A stretch of DNA of 64,000 bases from JBAZMA01 sp041649995 (GCA_041649995.1 JBAZMA010000006.1:43344-107343); one strand, 5' to 3'; shown: positions 40,712 through 49,799, counted from the stretch's first letter. Translations and numbers: made by a program. The notes: generated by a model not told the origin, from the letters alone.

Positions 40712-42586
40712 ATGAAAATATATGACTGCATAGTCGTCGGAGGAGGGCACGCGGGGGCGGAAAGCGCTTTTGCCGCCAGCCGCATGGGTTGTTCGGTCCT
40801 TTTGCTGACCATGAACCTGGATTCCATCGGCGCCATGTCCTGCAATCCCGCGATCGGCGGCATTGGAAAGAGCCAGCTGGTCCGCGAAGTCGACGCCCTG
40901 GGGGGCCTTATGGCAAAGGCCGCGGATGCCTGCTGCCTGCAGGCACGCATGCTCAATTCTTCCAAGGGCCCGGCCGTGCGTTCCCTGCGCGCGCAGCAAG
41001 ACATGTCCCTCTACAAAAATTTTATCCGGCGTCAGCTGGAACAACAGGAACGGTTGGACATCCGCCAGGCCGAGGTGTCGGGGCTTTTGATGGACGGGGA
41101 TTGCGTGGCGGGGGTCCGCACGTCTTTGGGTGAAGAGATCGCCGGAAAAACAGTCATCCTGACCACGGGGACGTTTTTGAACGGGCTCATCCATATCGGG
41201 CTCGCGTCGTTTCCCGGAGGCCGCCTGGGAGAGGCGCCGAGCTGCGGGCTCGCCCTGGATTTAAAAGAGCGCGGCCTGGCCTTGAGCCGTTTCAAGACAG
41301 GCACATGCCCGCGTTTGGACGGGCGCACCATAAACAAAGCGCTTCTCAGGCGTCAGGACGGCGACCGGCTTCCCGCGTTTTTTTCTTTTTCCACGAGGTC
41401 CGCGGCGCTCCCTGAGCAACCCTGTTACATCACCTATACCAATGAACGGACGCACGAGATTATCCGGGGCGGCCTGGACCGTTCGCCTCTCTACACGGGA
41501 AAGATCAAATCCACGGGCGTGCGGTATTGTCCGTCGATTGAAGACAAGATTGTCCGGTTTTCAGAGCGCCTGCGCCATCAGATATTCCTTGAACCCCAAG
41601 GACAGGATACCGTGGAAGTATATCCCAACGGGATTTCGACGAGCCTGCCTTTGGAAATCCAGCTGGAACTTGTCCATTCCATCGAGGGGCTGGAGGAGGC
41701 GCGGCTGACGCGGCCCGGTTATGGCATTGAGTACGATTATGCCGATCCCACGCAGTTGACACAGGGCCTGGAGAGCAAGCGATACCGCCGTCTTTTTTTG
41801 GCCGGCCAGATCAACGGAACAACAGGCTACGAGGAAGCGGCTGCCCAGGGGTTGATGGCAGGCATTAACGCGGCCCTGCGCGGCCGGGGGAAGGGGCCGT
41901 TTGTCCTGGGCCGCGACGAAGCGTATATCGGGGTGTTGATCGATGATCTGACGACCAGGGGCACGAACGAGCCTTACAGGATGTTCACTTCGCGAGTGGA
42001 ATACCGTCTGTTGCTGCGTCAGGACAACGCGGACCTGAGGCTGGCGCATTACGGCCGCGAGCTGGGACTTTTGAGCGAACAGGAATACCGGGTTGTGGAA
42101 GAAAAAAAAGAGCGGATGCTTGCCGCCACCCGCTACCTGCGGTCCACGCGGCTTAAAGGCCGGGACGTCAATCCTCATCTTGAACAGTTGGGCACAGCTC
42201 CGCTCGAGGGCGCTGCCACCCTGGAAGACCTCTTAAAAAGGCCGCAGGTGGATTTCCAATGCCTGGCCGAATGGGATCATGTCCGTGAGAACCTGCCGTT
42301 TCTCACCCCCGCCTTGGCGGAATTGGTCGAAACCGAGGTCAAGTACGAAGGTTTTATCCGCCGCCAGAAGGAGGAGGTCGAGCGCTTCAGGAGAACGGAG
42401 GATATCCGCATCCCGGGGGACATGGACTACGCCGGCATCAGGGGGCTTTCCGGCGAGATTATCGAAAAACTGAAAAAATTTCAACCGGCGTCTTTGGGCC
42501 AGGCCTCGCGCATCTCAGGGGTGACGCCCGCGGCCCTCTCGTTGCTGCTGGTCACTATTTCCAAAACCCGGCAACAAAAGTTTTGA
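40712..42586 (+). CDS. mnmG: tRNA uridine-34 5-carboxymethylaminomethyl enzyme MnmG
   Basis: MnmG (GidA) works with MnmE to modify the wobble uridine of several tRNAs, using FAD. The 624-residue product has the FAD-binding loop 'CIVVGGGHAGAESAFAASR', 'MSCNPAIGGIGKSQLVREVDALGG', 'LKTGTCPRLDGRT'-like 'FKTGTCPRLDGRT', 'SIEDKIVRF' and 'GTTGYEEAAAQGLMAGINA', plus the usual C-terminal helical domain. ATG 40712 starts the conserved region at once; the frame back to 40634 only reads repeat DNA. No mnmE partner is in the window. Its length is standard for the family. Confidence 0.97.
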   Translation: MKIYDCIVVGGGHAGAESAFAASRMGCSVLLLTMNLDSIGAMSCNPAIGGIGKSQLVREVDALGGLMAKAADACCLQARMLNSSKGPAVRSLRAQQDMSLYKNFIRRQLEQQERLDIRQAEVSGLLMDGDCVAGVRTSLGEEIAGKTVILTTGTFLNGLIHIGLASFPGGRLGEAPSCGLALDLKERGLALSRFKTGTCPRLDGRTINKALLRRQDGDRLPAFFSFSTRSAALPEQPCYITYTNERTHEIIRGGLDRSPLYTGKIKSTGVRYCPSIEDKIVRFSERLRHQIFLEPQGQDTVEVYPNGISTSLPLEIQLELVHSIEGLEEARLTRPGYGIEYDYADPTQLTQGLESKRYRRLFLAGQINGTTGYEEAAAQGLMAGINAALRGRGKGPFVLGRDEAYIGVLIDDLTTRGTNEPYRMFTSRVEYRLLLRQDNADLRLAHYGRELGLLSEQEYRVVEEKKERMLAATRYLRSTRLKGRDVNPHLEQLGTAPLEGAATLEDLLKRPQVDFQCLAEWDHVRENLPFLTPALAELVETEVKYEGFIRRQKEEVERFRRTEDIRIPGDMDYAGIRGLSGEIIEKLKKFQPASLGQASRISGVTPAALSLLLVTISKTRQQKF

Positions 42587-42616
42587 CCCCAAGAGGTTTA
42601 ACAAAAAGGACTTTTC

Positions 42617-43276
42617 ATGCCCAAGATCCGTTTTAAGAAACTGCGCCTCTGGATAGCTTATCCGGCTTTCATCGTTTTTCCGCTGGTTGCCCGCGTAACG
42701 GATGTTTCCCTCGCCGCGGGCATAGGCGTTATTTTCCTGGGCCTGCTTGTGAGATTCTGGGCCAGCGGCTATATCACGAAATCCCGCGTTTTGACGACCA
42801 GCGGCCCCTACGCCTATACGCGCAATCCTCTTTATCTGGGGAATTTTCTGCTCGGCCTGGGAGTGGTTGTGGTCGCCAATAACGCGTGGCTGACCCTGTA
42901 TTACGCGGTGACCTTTCTGATTATTTATGCCGGCACCATCCGGGAAGAACAGAACGTCCTGGAGGAGAAATTCGGGCCGGAGTACAAAGCGTATGTCAAA
43001 AGCGTTCCGATGTTTTTTCCGAAATTCCGGCGCTTTCCGGGGGCCGTGGACAAACCCTTCAGCCTCCGGCAGTCCTTCAAAAACGGGGAATTCATCAGGA
43101 TCTGCGGGTTTTCCCTTCTGGCTGTGTTCCTTTTTTTGTGGTATTCCCTGCTGATCAAAAAGAGCGGGTTTGACGGCTTAACCCTATGGGGCGTCATTCT
43201 TTTTGTGGTTTTTTCGGGTCTGTTGTGTTTTAATATAATCATACGCCGCAGAAGCGAAAGGCAAGGCCAACCCTAG
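42617..43276 (+). CDS. Isoprenylcysteine carboxyl methyltransferase-family membrane protein
   Basis: The 219-residue protein has about five hydrophobic helices and the ICMT/PEMT-family block 'LTTSGPYAYTRNPLYLGNFLLGLG', then 'IIYAGTIREEQNVLEEKFGPEYKAY', where SAM and the small substrate bind. Bacterial members methylate unknown lipids or small thiols; the substrate cannot be read here. After the catalytic block come two more C-terminal helices, so this form is longer than minimal family members. It follows mnmG by 30 bases. The start is well placed (AAAAAGGA). Confidence 0.85.
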   Translation: MPKIRFKKLRLWIAYPAFIVFPLVARVTDVSLAAGIGVIFLGLLVRFWASGYITKSRVLTTSGPYAYTRNPLYLGNFLLGLGVVVVANNAWLTLYYAVTFLIIYAGTIREEQNVLEEKFGPEYKAYVKSVPMFFPKFRRFPGAVDKPFSLRQSFKNGEFIRICGFSLLAVFLFLWYSLLIKKSGFDGLTLWGVILFVVFSGLLCFNIIIRRRSERQGQP

Positions 43277-43298
43277 GGCCATCTCAAAAGGAAAACAT

Positions 43299-43736
43299 AT
43301 GACAAAAGGTCAGCTACGCTCGGGTTTTACTCTGGTCGAGATCATGGTGATTATCGCCGTTATCATCGTTATCGGCGCCATCGGTATCCCGGGGCTTATG
43401 CGTTCCAGGGTGAACGCGAACGAGGCCTCTGCCGTCGCCGCGCTCAAAACGCTTTCGGCCGCGTCCGTGACTTACCGGGCCGCGCACACCTCCTATCCTT
43501 CGAAATTAAGCGAACTTTACCAGGAGGGCGGGGCGCAGTATATCGACAGTATCCTGGCCTCAGGCTCGCGGCAGGGATACAATTACACGCTCAGCGGCGA
43601 TGAGGACGGGTTCAATCTGACGGCCGTTCCCGCCAAGCCCGGCATCACGGGGACGAGATACTTCTTTGTCGATACCGACGGAGTCATTCGTTCCTCCACC
43701 GGCGGTCCCGCGGATGCCGAAAGCCCGGCGATTTAG
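43299..43736 (+). CDS. Type IV pilin / pseudopilin-like protein
   Basis: The 145-residue product has the class III prepilin signal: a short leader 'MTKGQLRSG' cut before 'FTLVEIMVIIAVIIVIGAI', with Glu at mature position 5. The alpha1 helix continues to 'NANEASAVAALKTLSAASVTYRAAHTSYPSKLSEL', as in short major-pilin-like and type II secretion proteins. The C-terminal half looks beta-rich ('YNYTLSGDEDGFNLTAVPAKPG', 'RYFFVDTDGVIRSS'), without disulfide cysteines. It stands apart from any assembly cluster; the PilT-like ATPase at 2.7 kb may serve the same system. Confidence 0.9.
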   Translation: MTKGQLRSGFTLVEIMVIIAVIIVIGAIGIPGLMRSRVNANEASAVAALKTLSAASVTYRAAHTSYPSKLSELYQEGGAQYIDSILASGSRQGYNYTLSGDEDGFNLTAVPAKPGITGTRYFFVDTDGVIRSSTGGPADAESPAI

Positions 43737-43773
43737 CGTGAGTGTCCTTAAACGAAAGCATTTTTCGGGCCAT

Positions 43774-44490
43774 ATGAATTATTACCGCCTCCGGAGGTTC
43801 TGCCGTTTTTTAGGCGCGGACCTCTTCGGGGTGGCAGACGTCTCAGATATCAAGGATGAATTTGAGATCGCCGAGGAAGTGAAAAAGGGATTAAACAGGG
43901 CTGTTTGTCTCGGGGCCGGGCTTTCCGGCTCTATCCTCTCGGAAATAACGGGTAAGCCGACCAAACTGTACTTCCATCACTACCGGACTGCCAATATGTT
44001 TTTGGATCAAATGGCGTTTCGGGTAAGCCGGTGGCTGGAAGCCAGGGGAGCGGCTGCCTTGCCCATTCCCGCCTCCCAGATCCTGGATTGGCAAAAACAG
44101 ACGGCGCATATCTCTCACAAGAAGATGGGCCGGCTGGCAGGATTGGGATGGTTGGGGCGCAATAACCTGTTGGTTTCAAAAAAGTTCGGTGCCCAGTTCA
44201 GGATGGCGACCATCCTGACCGATTATAAGCTCAAAACAGACCGCCCCCTCAAAGAAGACTGTGGCCTCTGCAGGGCCTGCCTGAAGAGTTGCCCGGCCGG
44301 CGCGATCAAGGAAACACGCGAGCGGTTCGGCCACCTGGAATGTTTTGAAAAACTCAAAAGCTTCCAGCAGCAGAATATCGTCGGACAATACGTCTGCGGC
44401 ATCTGCGTAAAAGTTTGCGGAGGGGACCATGCCAAAAAAACCATCTCACCTTACGGCCTTGTCAAAAATCAGCAGGGCCATCACGTCTGA
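43774..44490 (+). CDS. QueG-like 4Fe-4S protein
   Basis: The 238-residue product resembles epoxyqueuosine reductase-like iron-sulfur proteins: 'FLGADLFGVADVSD' at the start, 'SHKKMGRLAGLGWLGRNNLLVSKKFGAQFRMATILTD' in the middle, and a ferredoxin-like cluster 'CGLCRACLKSCPAGAI' with further cysteines in 'CGICVKVCGG'. It is shorter than QueG (about 350) and lacks its HEAT-like C-terminal half, so a different substrate is likely. ATG 43774 begins the homology; GTG 43738 is possible. Its last 62 bases overlap the next gene, which has its own strong SD. Confidence 0.8.
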   Translation: MNYYRLRRFCRFLGADLFGVADVSDIKDEFEIAEEVKKGLNRAVCLGAGLSGSILSEITGKPTKLYFHHYRTANMFLDQMAFRVSRWLEARGAAALPIPASQILDWQKQTAHISHKKMGRLAGLGWLGRNNLLVSKKFGAQFRMATILTDYKLKTDRPLKEDCGLCRACLKSCPAGAIKETRERFGHLECFEKLKSFQQQNIVGQYVCGICVKVCGGDHAKKTISPYGLVKNQQGHHV

Positions 44491-45124
44491 GCTTTACCTC
44501 GAAGATATCCTGAAACTCATTGTGACCGTCACAGCCCAGACCATGGGTTCCAAGCTCTGTTCGCTCATGCTTTTGAACGAAAAAAACGAGCTGGTGATCC
44601 GGGCGACACAGACGGTTTCGGAAAATTACACGAAAAAAGCGCCGATCAGGCTGGGCGAAGGCATCAGCGGCCGTGTCGCGCAGGAAAACAAACCGATGTG
44701 CGTCTATGACGTTCACGCCGAGCCCGGGTATAAATACAAGGACATCGCCCGCCAGGAAGGGATCTCTTCCTATCTGTGCGTGCCGATGAGCGTCAAGGGC
44801 AAGGTGATCGGAGTCCTGAATCTTTACACCTCGCAGCCTCATAAATACACCAAGGGAGAGGTGGAATTATTGTCTTCGATCGCGGCGCAGGCGGCGCTGG
44901 TCATTGAAAATACGGAATTGTTGGTCAAGACCAAGGTCATCCAGGAAGAGCTCGAAACGCGCAAGACCGTCGAGCGGGCCAAGGGTATCCTGATGAAAGA
45001 GCGCAAGATGGATGAATCCGAGGCTTACAGGCTGCTTCAGAAATACAGCATGGACAACAGGAAATCCATGCGGCAGGTGGCTGAGGCGATCATCCTGAGC
45101 CATGACATGAAAAGCAAATTGTAG
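44429..45124 (+). CDS. GAF-ANTAR transcription antitermination regulator
   Basis: The 231-residue protein has a GAF sensor domain at about residues 15-160 ('LILKLIV'-type helix, 'SLMLLNEKNELVIRATQTV', 'GISGRVAQENKP', 'YLCVPMSVKGKVIGVLNLY') and a C-terminal ANTAR domain ('RKTVERAKGILMKERKMDESEAYRLLQKYSMDNRKSMRQVAEAII'). ANTAR domains bind paired hairpins in nascent RNA and block intrinsic terminators, often for nitrogen metabolism genes. The start ATG 44429 sits inside the previous gene, supported by GGAGGGG. The next genes concern glutamine-dependent reactions, and gltB at 56 kb has a leader terminator, so these are candidate targets. The link is inferred. Confidence 0.9.
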   Translation: MPKKPSHLTALSKISRAITSELYLEDILKLIVTVTAQTMGSKLCSLMLLNEKNELVIRATQTVSENYTKKAPIRLGEGISGRVAQENKPMCVYDVHAEPGYKYKDIARQEGISSYLCVPMSVKGKVIGVLNLYTSQPHKYTKGEVELLSSIAAQAALVIENTELLVKTKVIQEELETRKTVERAKGILMKERKMDESEAYRLLQKYSMDNRKSMRQVAEAIILSHDMKSKL

Positions 45125-45126
45125 CG

Positions 45127-46815
45127 ATGGGGACAAAGCAGAAAAAAACGGAAAATCTCCGGATAGCCCTGGCGCAGATCAATGTTACGGTCGGCGACCT
45201 GACGGGCAATGCCGCCAGGATCATAGAGTGGACCGCGAAGGCTGCCGCCCGGCAGGCGGACATTATTTCCTTCCCTGAGCTGGCCGTGACGGGTTATCCC
45301 CCTGAAGACCTTCTTTTCAAGCCCGGTTTTATCGACGATAATATCGCGGCCTTAAAAAAAATCGCGGGGGCCACCGGGGACATTGTTTCCATCGTCGGAT
45401 TCGCGGACCGCCACGGGAAAAAATTATTCAACGCGGCCGCGGTCATTTCCCGCGGCAAGATCCGCGGTGTTTATCGTAAAGCGTTTTTGCCCAACTACGG
45501 CGTATTCGACGAGATGCGTTATTTCGAATCCGGGAATGCGTTTCCCGTTTTTTGCATCGGAAAGACCGCCTTCGGCGTGAACATCTGCGAGGATATCTGG
45601 CATTTGCGCGGGCCGGCCGGAATCCAGGCTTACCGCGGGGCCCGCCTGATCATCAACATCAACGCCTCTCCTTATCACATGGGCAAGGGGGAGCAGCGCG
45701 GCGAGATCCTCAAAAGGCAGGCCCGCCGGCACAAGGTTTATATTTCTTACACGAATCTCGTGGGGGGGCAGGACGAGCTGGTTTTTGACGGACAGAGCCT
45801 TTTGGTCGATGATAAGGGCAGGACGGTTGCCTGCGCCTCGGCCTTCAGCGAAGAGATGCTTTTTTCCGACATCCCGGTTCCGGTTTCAAAAAAAAGTTCC
45901 GGGATAAAAATGGGGCGGATCAGGGAGAAAAAGACGCCGCTTGAAAAACGCAAGAATCCCGCCGGAAAATCTCCGGAGGAGGAAGTCTACGGCGCGCTTG
46001 TCCTGGGCCTGAAGGATTACGCCGCGAAGAACGGATTCAGGAAGATCGTGCTGGGTTTAAGCGGCGGGATCGATTCCTCGCTGGTCGCCGCCATCGCCTG
46101 CGACAGTATCGGCGCCGGGAATGTGCTGGGTGTTTTGATGCCTTCGGATTTCACCTCGCCGGAATCCAACGAGGATGCCGGCCTCCTGGCGGCCCGGCTG
46201 GGCATGAAGACGGCCCGCGTGCCTATCCAGAAAATTTTTGAGACGTATCTGGAAATGCTCGCCGGCGTTTTCGCGGGAGCCTCCCGCGATACGACCGAGG
46301 AAAACCTGCAGGCCAGGATCCGCGGAAATATTCTGATGGCTTTTTCCAATAAATTCGGTTATCTGGCCGTCAATACGGGGAACAAGTCGGAAGTGTCGAG
46401 CGGTTACTGCACGCTTTACGGGGACATGGCCGGAGGTTTCGGAGTCATCAAGGATGTGCCCAAGACGCTTGTGTACAGGCTGGCAGAATACAGGAACACA
46501 ATCCAGGGAAATCCCGTGATTCCCGCCAGGGTCCTCTCAAAGCCGCCTTCGGCGGAATTGCGTCCGAACCAGAAGGATTCCGATTCGCTGCCTCCATACG
46601 ATATCCTGGATCCGGTGTTAAAGCTTTATGTGGAGGAGGACAAGATATTGTCGGAGATCGTCGCTGCCGGCGTCCAGGAGCAGCTGGCTTCAGGCGTTGT
46701 GCGCATGGTCGACTGCAACGAATATAAAAGGCGCCAGGCGGCGCCGGGCATCAAGATCACGCCCAAAGCTTTCGGCAGGGACCGCCGCATGCCCATCACG
46801 AATAAGTATCGATAG
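45127..46815 (+). CDS. nadE: Glutamine-dependent NAD+ synthetase
   Basis: The 562-residue enzyme makes NAD+ from deamido-NAD+ using ammonia from glutamine. The N-terminal nitrilase-fold glutaminase has Glu ('FPELAVTGYPPED'), Lys ('YRKAFLPNYGVFDE') and Cys ('GVNICEDIW'). The C-terminal synthetase has the PP-loop 'LGLSGGIDSSLVAA' and 'NTGNKSEVSSGYCTLYGDMAGGF'. It starts 2 bases after the ANTAR gene, so they share a transcript. The stop leads straight into a long heptamer repeat. Length and domains are standard. Confidence 0.96.
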   Translation: MGTKQKKTENLRIALAQINVTVGDLTGNAARIIEWTAKAAARQADIISFPELAVTGYPPEDLLFKPGFIDDNIAALKKIAGATGDIVSIVGFADRHGKKLFNAAAVISRGKIRGVYRKAFLPNYGVFDEMRYFESGNAFPVFCIGKTAFGVNICEDIWHLRGPAGIQAYRGARLIININASPYHMGKGEQRGEILKRQARRHKVYISYTNLVGGQDELVFDGQSLLVDDKGRTVACASAFSEEMLFSDIPVPVSKKSSGIKMGRIREKKTPLEKRKNPAGKSPEEEVYGALVLGLKDYAAKNGFRKIVLGLSGGIDSSLVAAIACDSIGAGNVLGVLMPSDFTSPESNEDAGLLAARLGMKTARVPIQKIFETYLEMLAGVFAGASRDTTEENLQARIRGNILMAFSNKFGYLAVNTGNKSEVSSGYCTLYGDMAGGFGVIKDVPKTLVYRLAEYRNTIQGNPVIPARVLSKPPSAELRPNQKDSDSLPPYDILDPVLKLYVEEDKILSEIVAAGVQEQLASGVVRMVDCNEYKRRQAAPGIKITPKAFGRDRRMPITNKYR

Positions 46816-47151
46816 ACCACAGTTAACGTGAGGACGTTCGCTCGCTTTGCTCGCTAGGACGTGGGGACGTTCCGAAGGACGAAAGCACGAGGGACGAAAA
46901 ACAATTAAAAATTAAGAATGAAGAATTGGCTTATAGCTTATGGCAAATGGCTTATAGCAAAAGCAGAAGACAGAGATCAGAAAGACGAAAGCAGGAAAAC
47001 ACGAAGGACGAGACAGTCGATGGTCCACGGTCGATGGTCCACAGTTAACGTGAGGACGTGCGCATCCTTCGGATGCTAGGACGTGAGGACGTGCGGGCGT
47101 ACCGAAAAACGAAGGATGGAGAACAATTAAGAATTAAGAGTTGTTGTTGTT
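46816..47151 (+). repeat. Long heptamer-periodic repeat locus with both slot inserts
   Basis: This 336-base gap holds two slot copies: TCGCTCGCTTTGCTCGC at 46838-46854 and GCGCATCCTTCGGATGC at 47060-47076. Between them run ACGAAAG words, a CAATTAA arm (46902-46928), TTATAGC/TTATGGC words, GAAAGAC words, and GGTCCAC/GGTCGAT words. A short arm at 47124 precedes the amidotransferase gene. Nothing coding was found. It is the richest example of the repeat set. Confidence 0.8.
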
Positions 47152-47247
47152 GTGAATTCAATGGTCAGCGAAGACCCTTGTTGTTTAAGGCAGAGTTGCT
47201 TTAAGCGGCGAGGGTTTTATTTTGGCGTTATCCAAACCAGGTGCATA

Positions 47248-47973
47248 ATGAAAAAAGTTCTGATCATCCGGCATGTCCCTATCGAAGGGCCGGGTTTGTT
47301 CGGGGAGTATTTGGAGAAAAACAGGATCGGGCAACAAACTGTTGATATCTGGAAAGGACGAGACTGCGGCCTTTGCGATCTGGATATTTCCTGTCTGTCC
47401 TCGGTCCTTATTTTAGGCGGGCCCATGAATGTCTATGAGGAAGAGAAGTATCCGTTCCTGCGCCTGGAAAAGTATTTCATACGCGAGCTTTTTATGCAGA
47501 AGATCCCTGTCTTGGGCGTTTGCCTGGGCGCCCAGCTGATCGCCAACAGCCTGGGCGGCCGTGTCAGGAAATCTCCCGTCAAGGAGATCGGATGGTATGG
47601 ACTGGAATTGACGCCTTCGGCCCAGGCTGATCCTTTGTTAAAGCAATTTGATCCGAAAACCAAGGTGTTTCAGTGGCATGAAGACACTTTTGAGCTGCCG
47701 GCCAATGCCGTCCTTTTGGCAAAAGGCAACGGAATTCCCCAGGCCTTTTGTTTTAAAGGGCTGGCCTGGGGATTGCAGTTTCACGTGGAGGTCGATGCCT
47801 GTATGATCGATTCCTGGCGCAAGGCTTACCTGAAAGGGGACGTTGCCCTGAATGATGAGGATCATCTTCTGCCGGTTTATCATGCCGGGCGCGCGGGTTT
47901 GCGCGCGCGGGCGGAAAATGTCCTGAAAGGTTTCCTGGAGATGGCTCAAAATCGGCCTGTTTCGCGGTCCTAA
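47248..47973 (+). CDS. Class I glutamine amidotransferase-like protein
   Basis: The 241-residue product has the class I GATase triad: nucleophile elbow 'LGVCLGAQLIA' with Cys, and 'WGLQFHVEVD' with His and Glu. 'LILGGPMNVYEEEKYPFL' and 'VKEIGWYGLELTP' follow the family of free-standing GMP-synthase-like amidotransferases, which act on gamma-glutamyl compounds or in unknown pathways. ATG 47248 is preferred over the long frame to 47152, which reads through spacer DNA. No partner synthetase is adjacent. It belongs to the glutamine-related neighbourhood. Confidence 0.85.
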   Translation: MKKVLIIRHVPIEGPGLFGEYLEKNRIGQQTVDIWKGRDCGLCDLDISCLSSVLILGGPMNVYEEEKYPFLRLEKYFIRELFMQKIPVLGVCLGAQLIANSLGGRVRKSPVKEIGWYGLELTPSAQADPLLKQFDPKTKVFQWHEDTFELPANAVLLAKGNGIPQAFCFKGLAWGLQFHVEVDACMIDSWRKAYLKGDVALNDEDHLLPVYHAGRAGLRARAENVLKGFLEMAQNRPVSRS

Positions 47974-48022
47974 CCTTTTGAAATCAATGATTTTGCTCTT
48001 TTTGCCACCTTTTAAATATCTC

Positions 48023-48056
48023 TTGAAGGGGTTATGGCGAGGTGTTAAAATTTAAC
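48023..48056 (+). promoter_or_regulatory. Promoter and palindromic operator of the Lrp-type gene
   Basis: TTGAAG (48023-48028), 17 bases, TAAAAT (48046-48051). The palindrome GTTAAA-A-TTTAAC (48044-48056) covers the -10. A regulator bound there would block polymerase, so autoregulation by the adjacent Lrp/AsnC protein is likely. Confidence 0.55.
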
Positions 48057-48121
48057 AACATGTTCAAAGGATGTTAACCAAAGGTTTTACCCGTTTAAGG
48101 AGCGCCATCAAGGGGGTAGGC

Positions 48122-48607
48122 ATGGATGTTATTCTTGAAATTTTACAAAAAGACGCGAGAACGACGCCTCAGGAGATCGCTAAATTGACCAGAATCAAGG
48201 TTGATGAGGTCAAAAAGCGCATCAGAAAATACGAAAAAGAGGGTATCATCCTGGGGTATCGCGCCGTTATCAATAAAGAACTCGTTAAGGACAAGGACAG
48301 TGAAGTCCGGGCCCTGATTGAGGTCAAAGTTGCTCCCCAGAAAGACCTGGGATTCGACCACGTGGCCGACCGTATCTTCAGTTTTCCCGAAGTTAAAAGC
48401 TGTTATTTGTTGTCGGGGACCTATGACCTTCTTCTCGTTGTCGAAGGCAGGGACTTAAAGACCGTCTCCCGCTTTGTATCCGAGAAGCTTTCTCCCATGG
48501 AGAATGTCCGCGGCACCGTCACGCACTTTCTGTTGAAAAAATACAAGGAAGACGGGCTGATGCTGAAATCCGCCGAAGAGGACAAGAGGCTGGCGATCTC
48601 CTATTAG
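48122..48607 (+). CDS. Lrp/AsnC-family transcriptional regulator
   Basis: The 161-residue protein has an N-terminal winged helix-turn-helix ('ILEILQKDARTTPQEIAKLTRIKVDEVKKRIRKYEKEGIILGY') and a C-terminal RAM ligand-binding domain ('VRALIEVKVAPQKDLGFDHVADRIFSFPEVKSCYLLSGTYDLLLVVEG'). Such proteins sense amino acids. ATG 48122 has AAGGGGGT upstream; an earlier in-frame ATG at 48071 is less likely. It lies 31 bases before an aminotransferase gene, a pairing seen in other bacteria and archaea, which suggests it controls amino acid metabolism here. Confidence 0.92.
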   Translation: MDVILEILQKDARTTPQEIAKLTRIKVDEVKKRIRKYEKEGIILGYRAVINKELVKDKDSEVRALIEVKVAPQKDLGFDHVADRIFSFPEVKSCYLLSGTYDLLLVVEGRDLKTVSRFVSEKLSPMENVRGTVTHFLLKKYKEDGLMLKSAEEDKRLAISY

Positions 48608-48638
48608 GTTGTTGGGTCTATTTTAGGAATGGAAAACA

Positions 48639-49799
48639 ATGAAAAAATTCGTCCTATCGCAAAAAGTGGAAAAAATGCCGCCCTCCGGCATCAGGGCTTT
48701 TTTTGACCTGGTCCTGGGAATGAAAGACGTCATTTCCCTGGGCGTCGGAGAGCCGGATTTTGTGACGCCCTGGCATATCAGGGAAAGCGCCATTTATTCC
48801 ATTGAGGAAGGCTATACGTCCTACACGTCCAACAAGGGCTTGGTCAAGCTCAGGACGTATATCAGCCAGGACTTGAAGAAACGTTTCGGCCTCACCTACG
48901 ACATGGAGCAGGAGATCCTGGTCACCGTCGGAGTGAGCGAAGCCATGGACCTGGTCCTGCGGGCGATCGTCAACCCTGGCGATAAGATCATTGTTTGCGC
49001 TCCTAATTACGTGTCTTACGCCCCCATGGCGGAGTTGGCAGGGGCTGATGTGACAAGGATCAGCCTGAAGCCTTCCAACAGGTTCAAGCTCACGCCGGGG
49101 GAGCTGCAGGCGCATATCGATAAGGACACCAAGGCCCTTATTTTCAATTACCCGTGTAATCCGACCGGCGTTTCCTACACAAAAACGGAATTGACGGCGC
49201 TCAACAGGGTTTTGGACAAGCACGGGCTCCTGGTGATTTCCGATGAAGTCTATGACGAGTTGACCTATGACTTTAAGCATACGGCGTTCCCAACGCTTCC
49301 CGGCGCGAGACAGCGGACCGTGTATCTCAACGGATTTTCCAAATCTCACGCCATGACAGGCTGGCGGGTGGGGTATGCCTGCGGGCCGAAAGACATCATC
49401 GCCGCCATGACAAAGATCCATCAGTACACCATCATGTGCGTGCCGATCACCTCGCAGATGGCGGCCTGCGAAGCCCTGGTGGGCTCCCGGGTCCCCGTCG
49501 AGGAGATGAAGCGGGAATATCAGAGGCGCAGGGAGTTCGTTTCAACCAGGCTTAACGCCATGGGTCTTGTGTGCCATAAACCTCAAGGGACGTTCTATGC
49601 CTTTCCGTCGGTCAAAAAAACCGGTATGAGCGGCATAGACTTCGCGTCGCGGCTTTTGAAGGAGAAAAAGGTCGCGGTGGTCCCGGGAACGGCTTTTGGG
49701 AACGAATACGACAGCCATATCCGCATTTCATTCGCCACAGGCTTTGAAAAACTGAAAGAAGCCATGGAGCGCATGGAAGCTTTTTTAAAAAACAGATAA
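48639..49799 (+). CDS. PLP-dependent class I aminotransferase
   Basis: The 386-residue enzyme belongs to the aspartate/aromatic aminotransferase fold type I: 'DVISLGVGEPDFVTPWHI', 'GYTSYTSNKGLVKLR', 'VGVSEAMDLVLRAIVNPGDK', 'FNYPCNPTGVSYTK', 'ISDEVYDELTY', and the lysine-bearing 'LNGFSKSHAMTGWRVGY' that forms the Schiff base. The substrate is not fixed by sequence; family members use aspartate, alanine or aromatic amino acids. It follows the Lrp-type regulator and precedes glnN, so it probably feeds or uses glutamate. Confidence 0.93.
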   Translation: MKKFVLSQKVEKMPPSGIRAFFDLVLGMKDVISLGVGEPDFVTPWHIRESAIYSIEEGYTSYTSNKGLVKLRTYISQDLKKRFGLTYDMEQEILVTVGVSEAMDLVLRAIVNPGDKIIVCAPNYVSYAPMAELAGADVTRISLKPSNRFKLTPGELQAHIDKDTKALIFNYPCNPTGVSYTKTELTALNRVLDKHGLLVISDEVYDELTYDFKHTAFPTLPGARQRTVYLNGFSKSHAMTGWRVGYACGPKDIIAAMTKIHQYTIMCVPITSQMAACEALVGSRVPVEEMKREYQRRREFVSTRLNAMGLVCHKPQGTFYAFPSVKKTGMSGIDFASRLLKEKKVAVVPGTAFGNEYDSHIRISFATGFEKLKEAMERMEAFLKNR

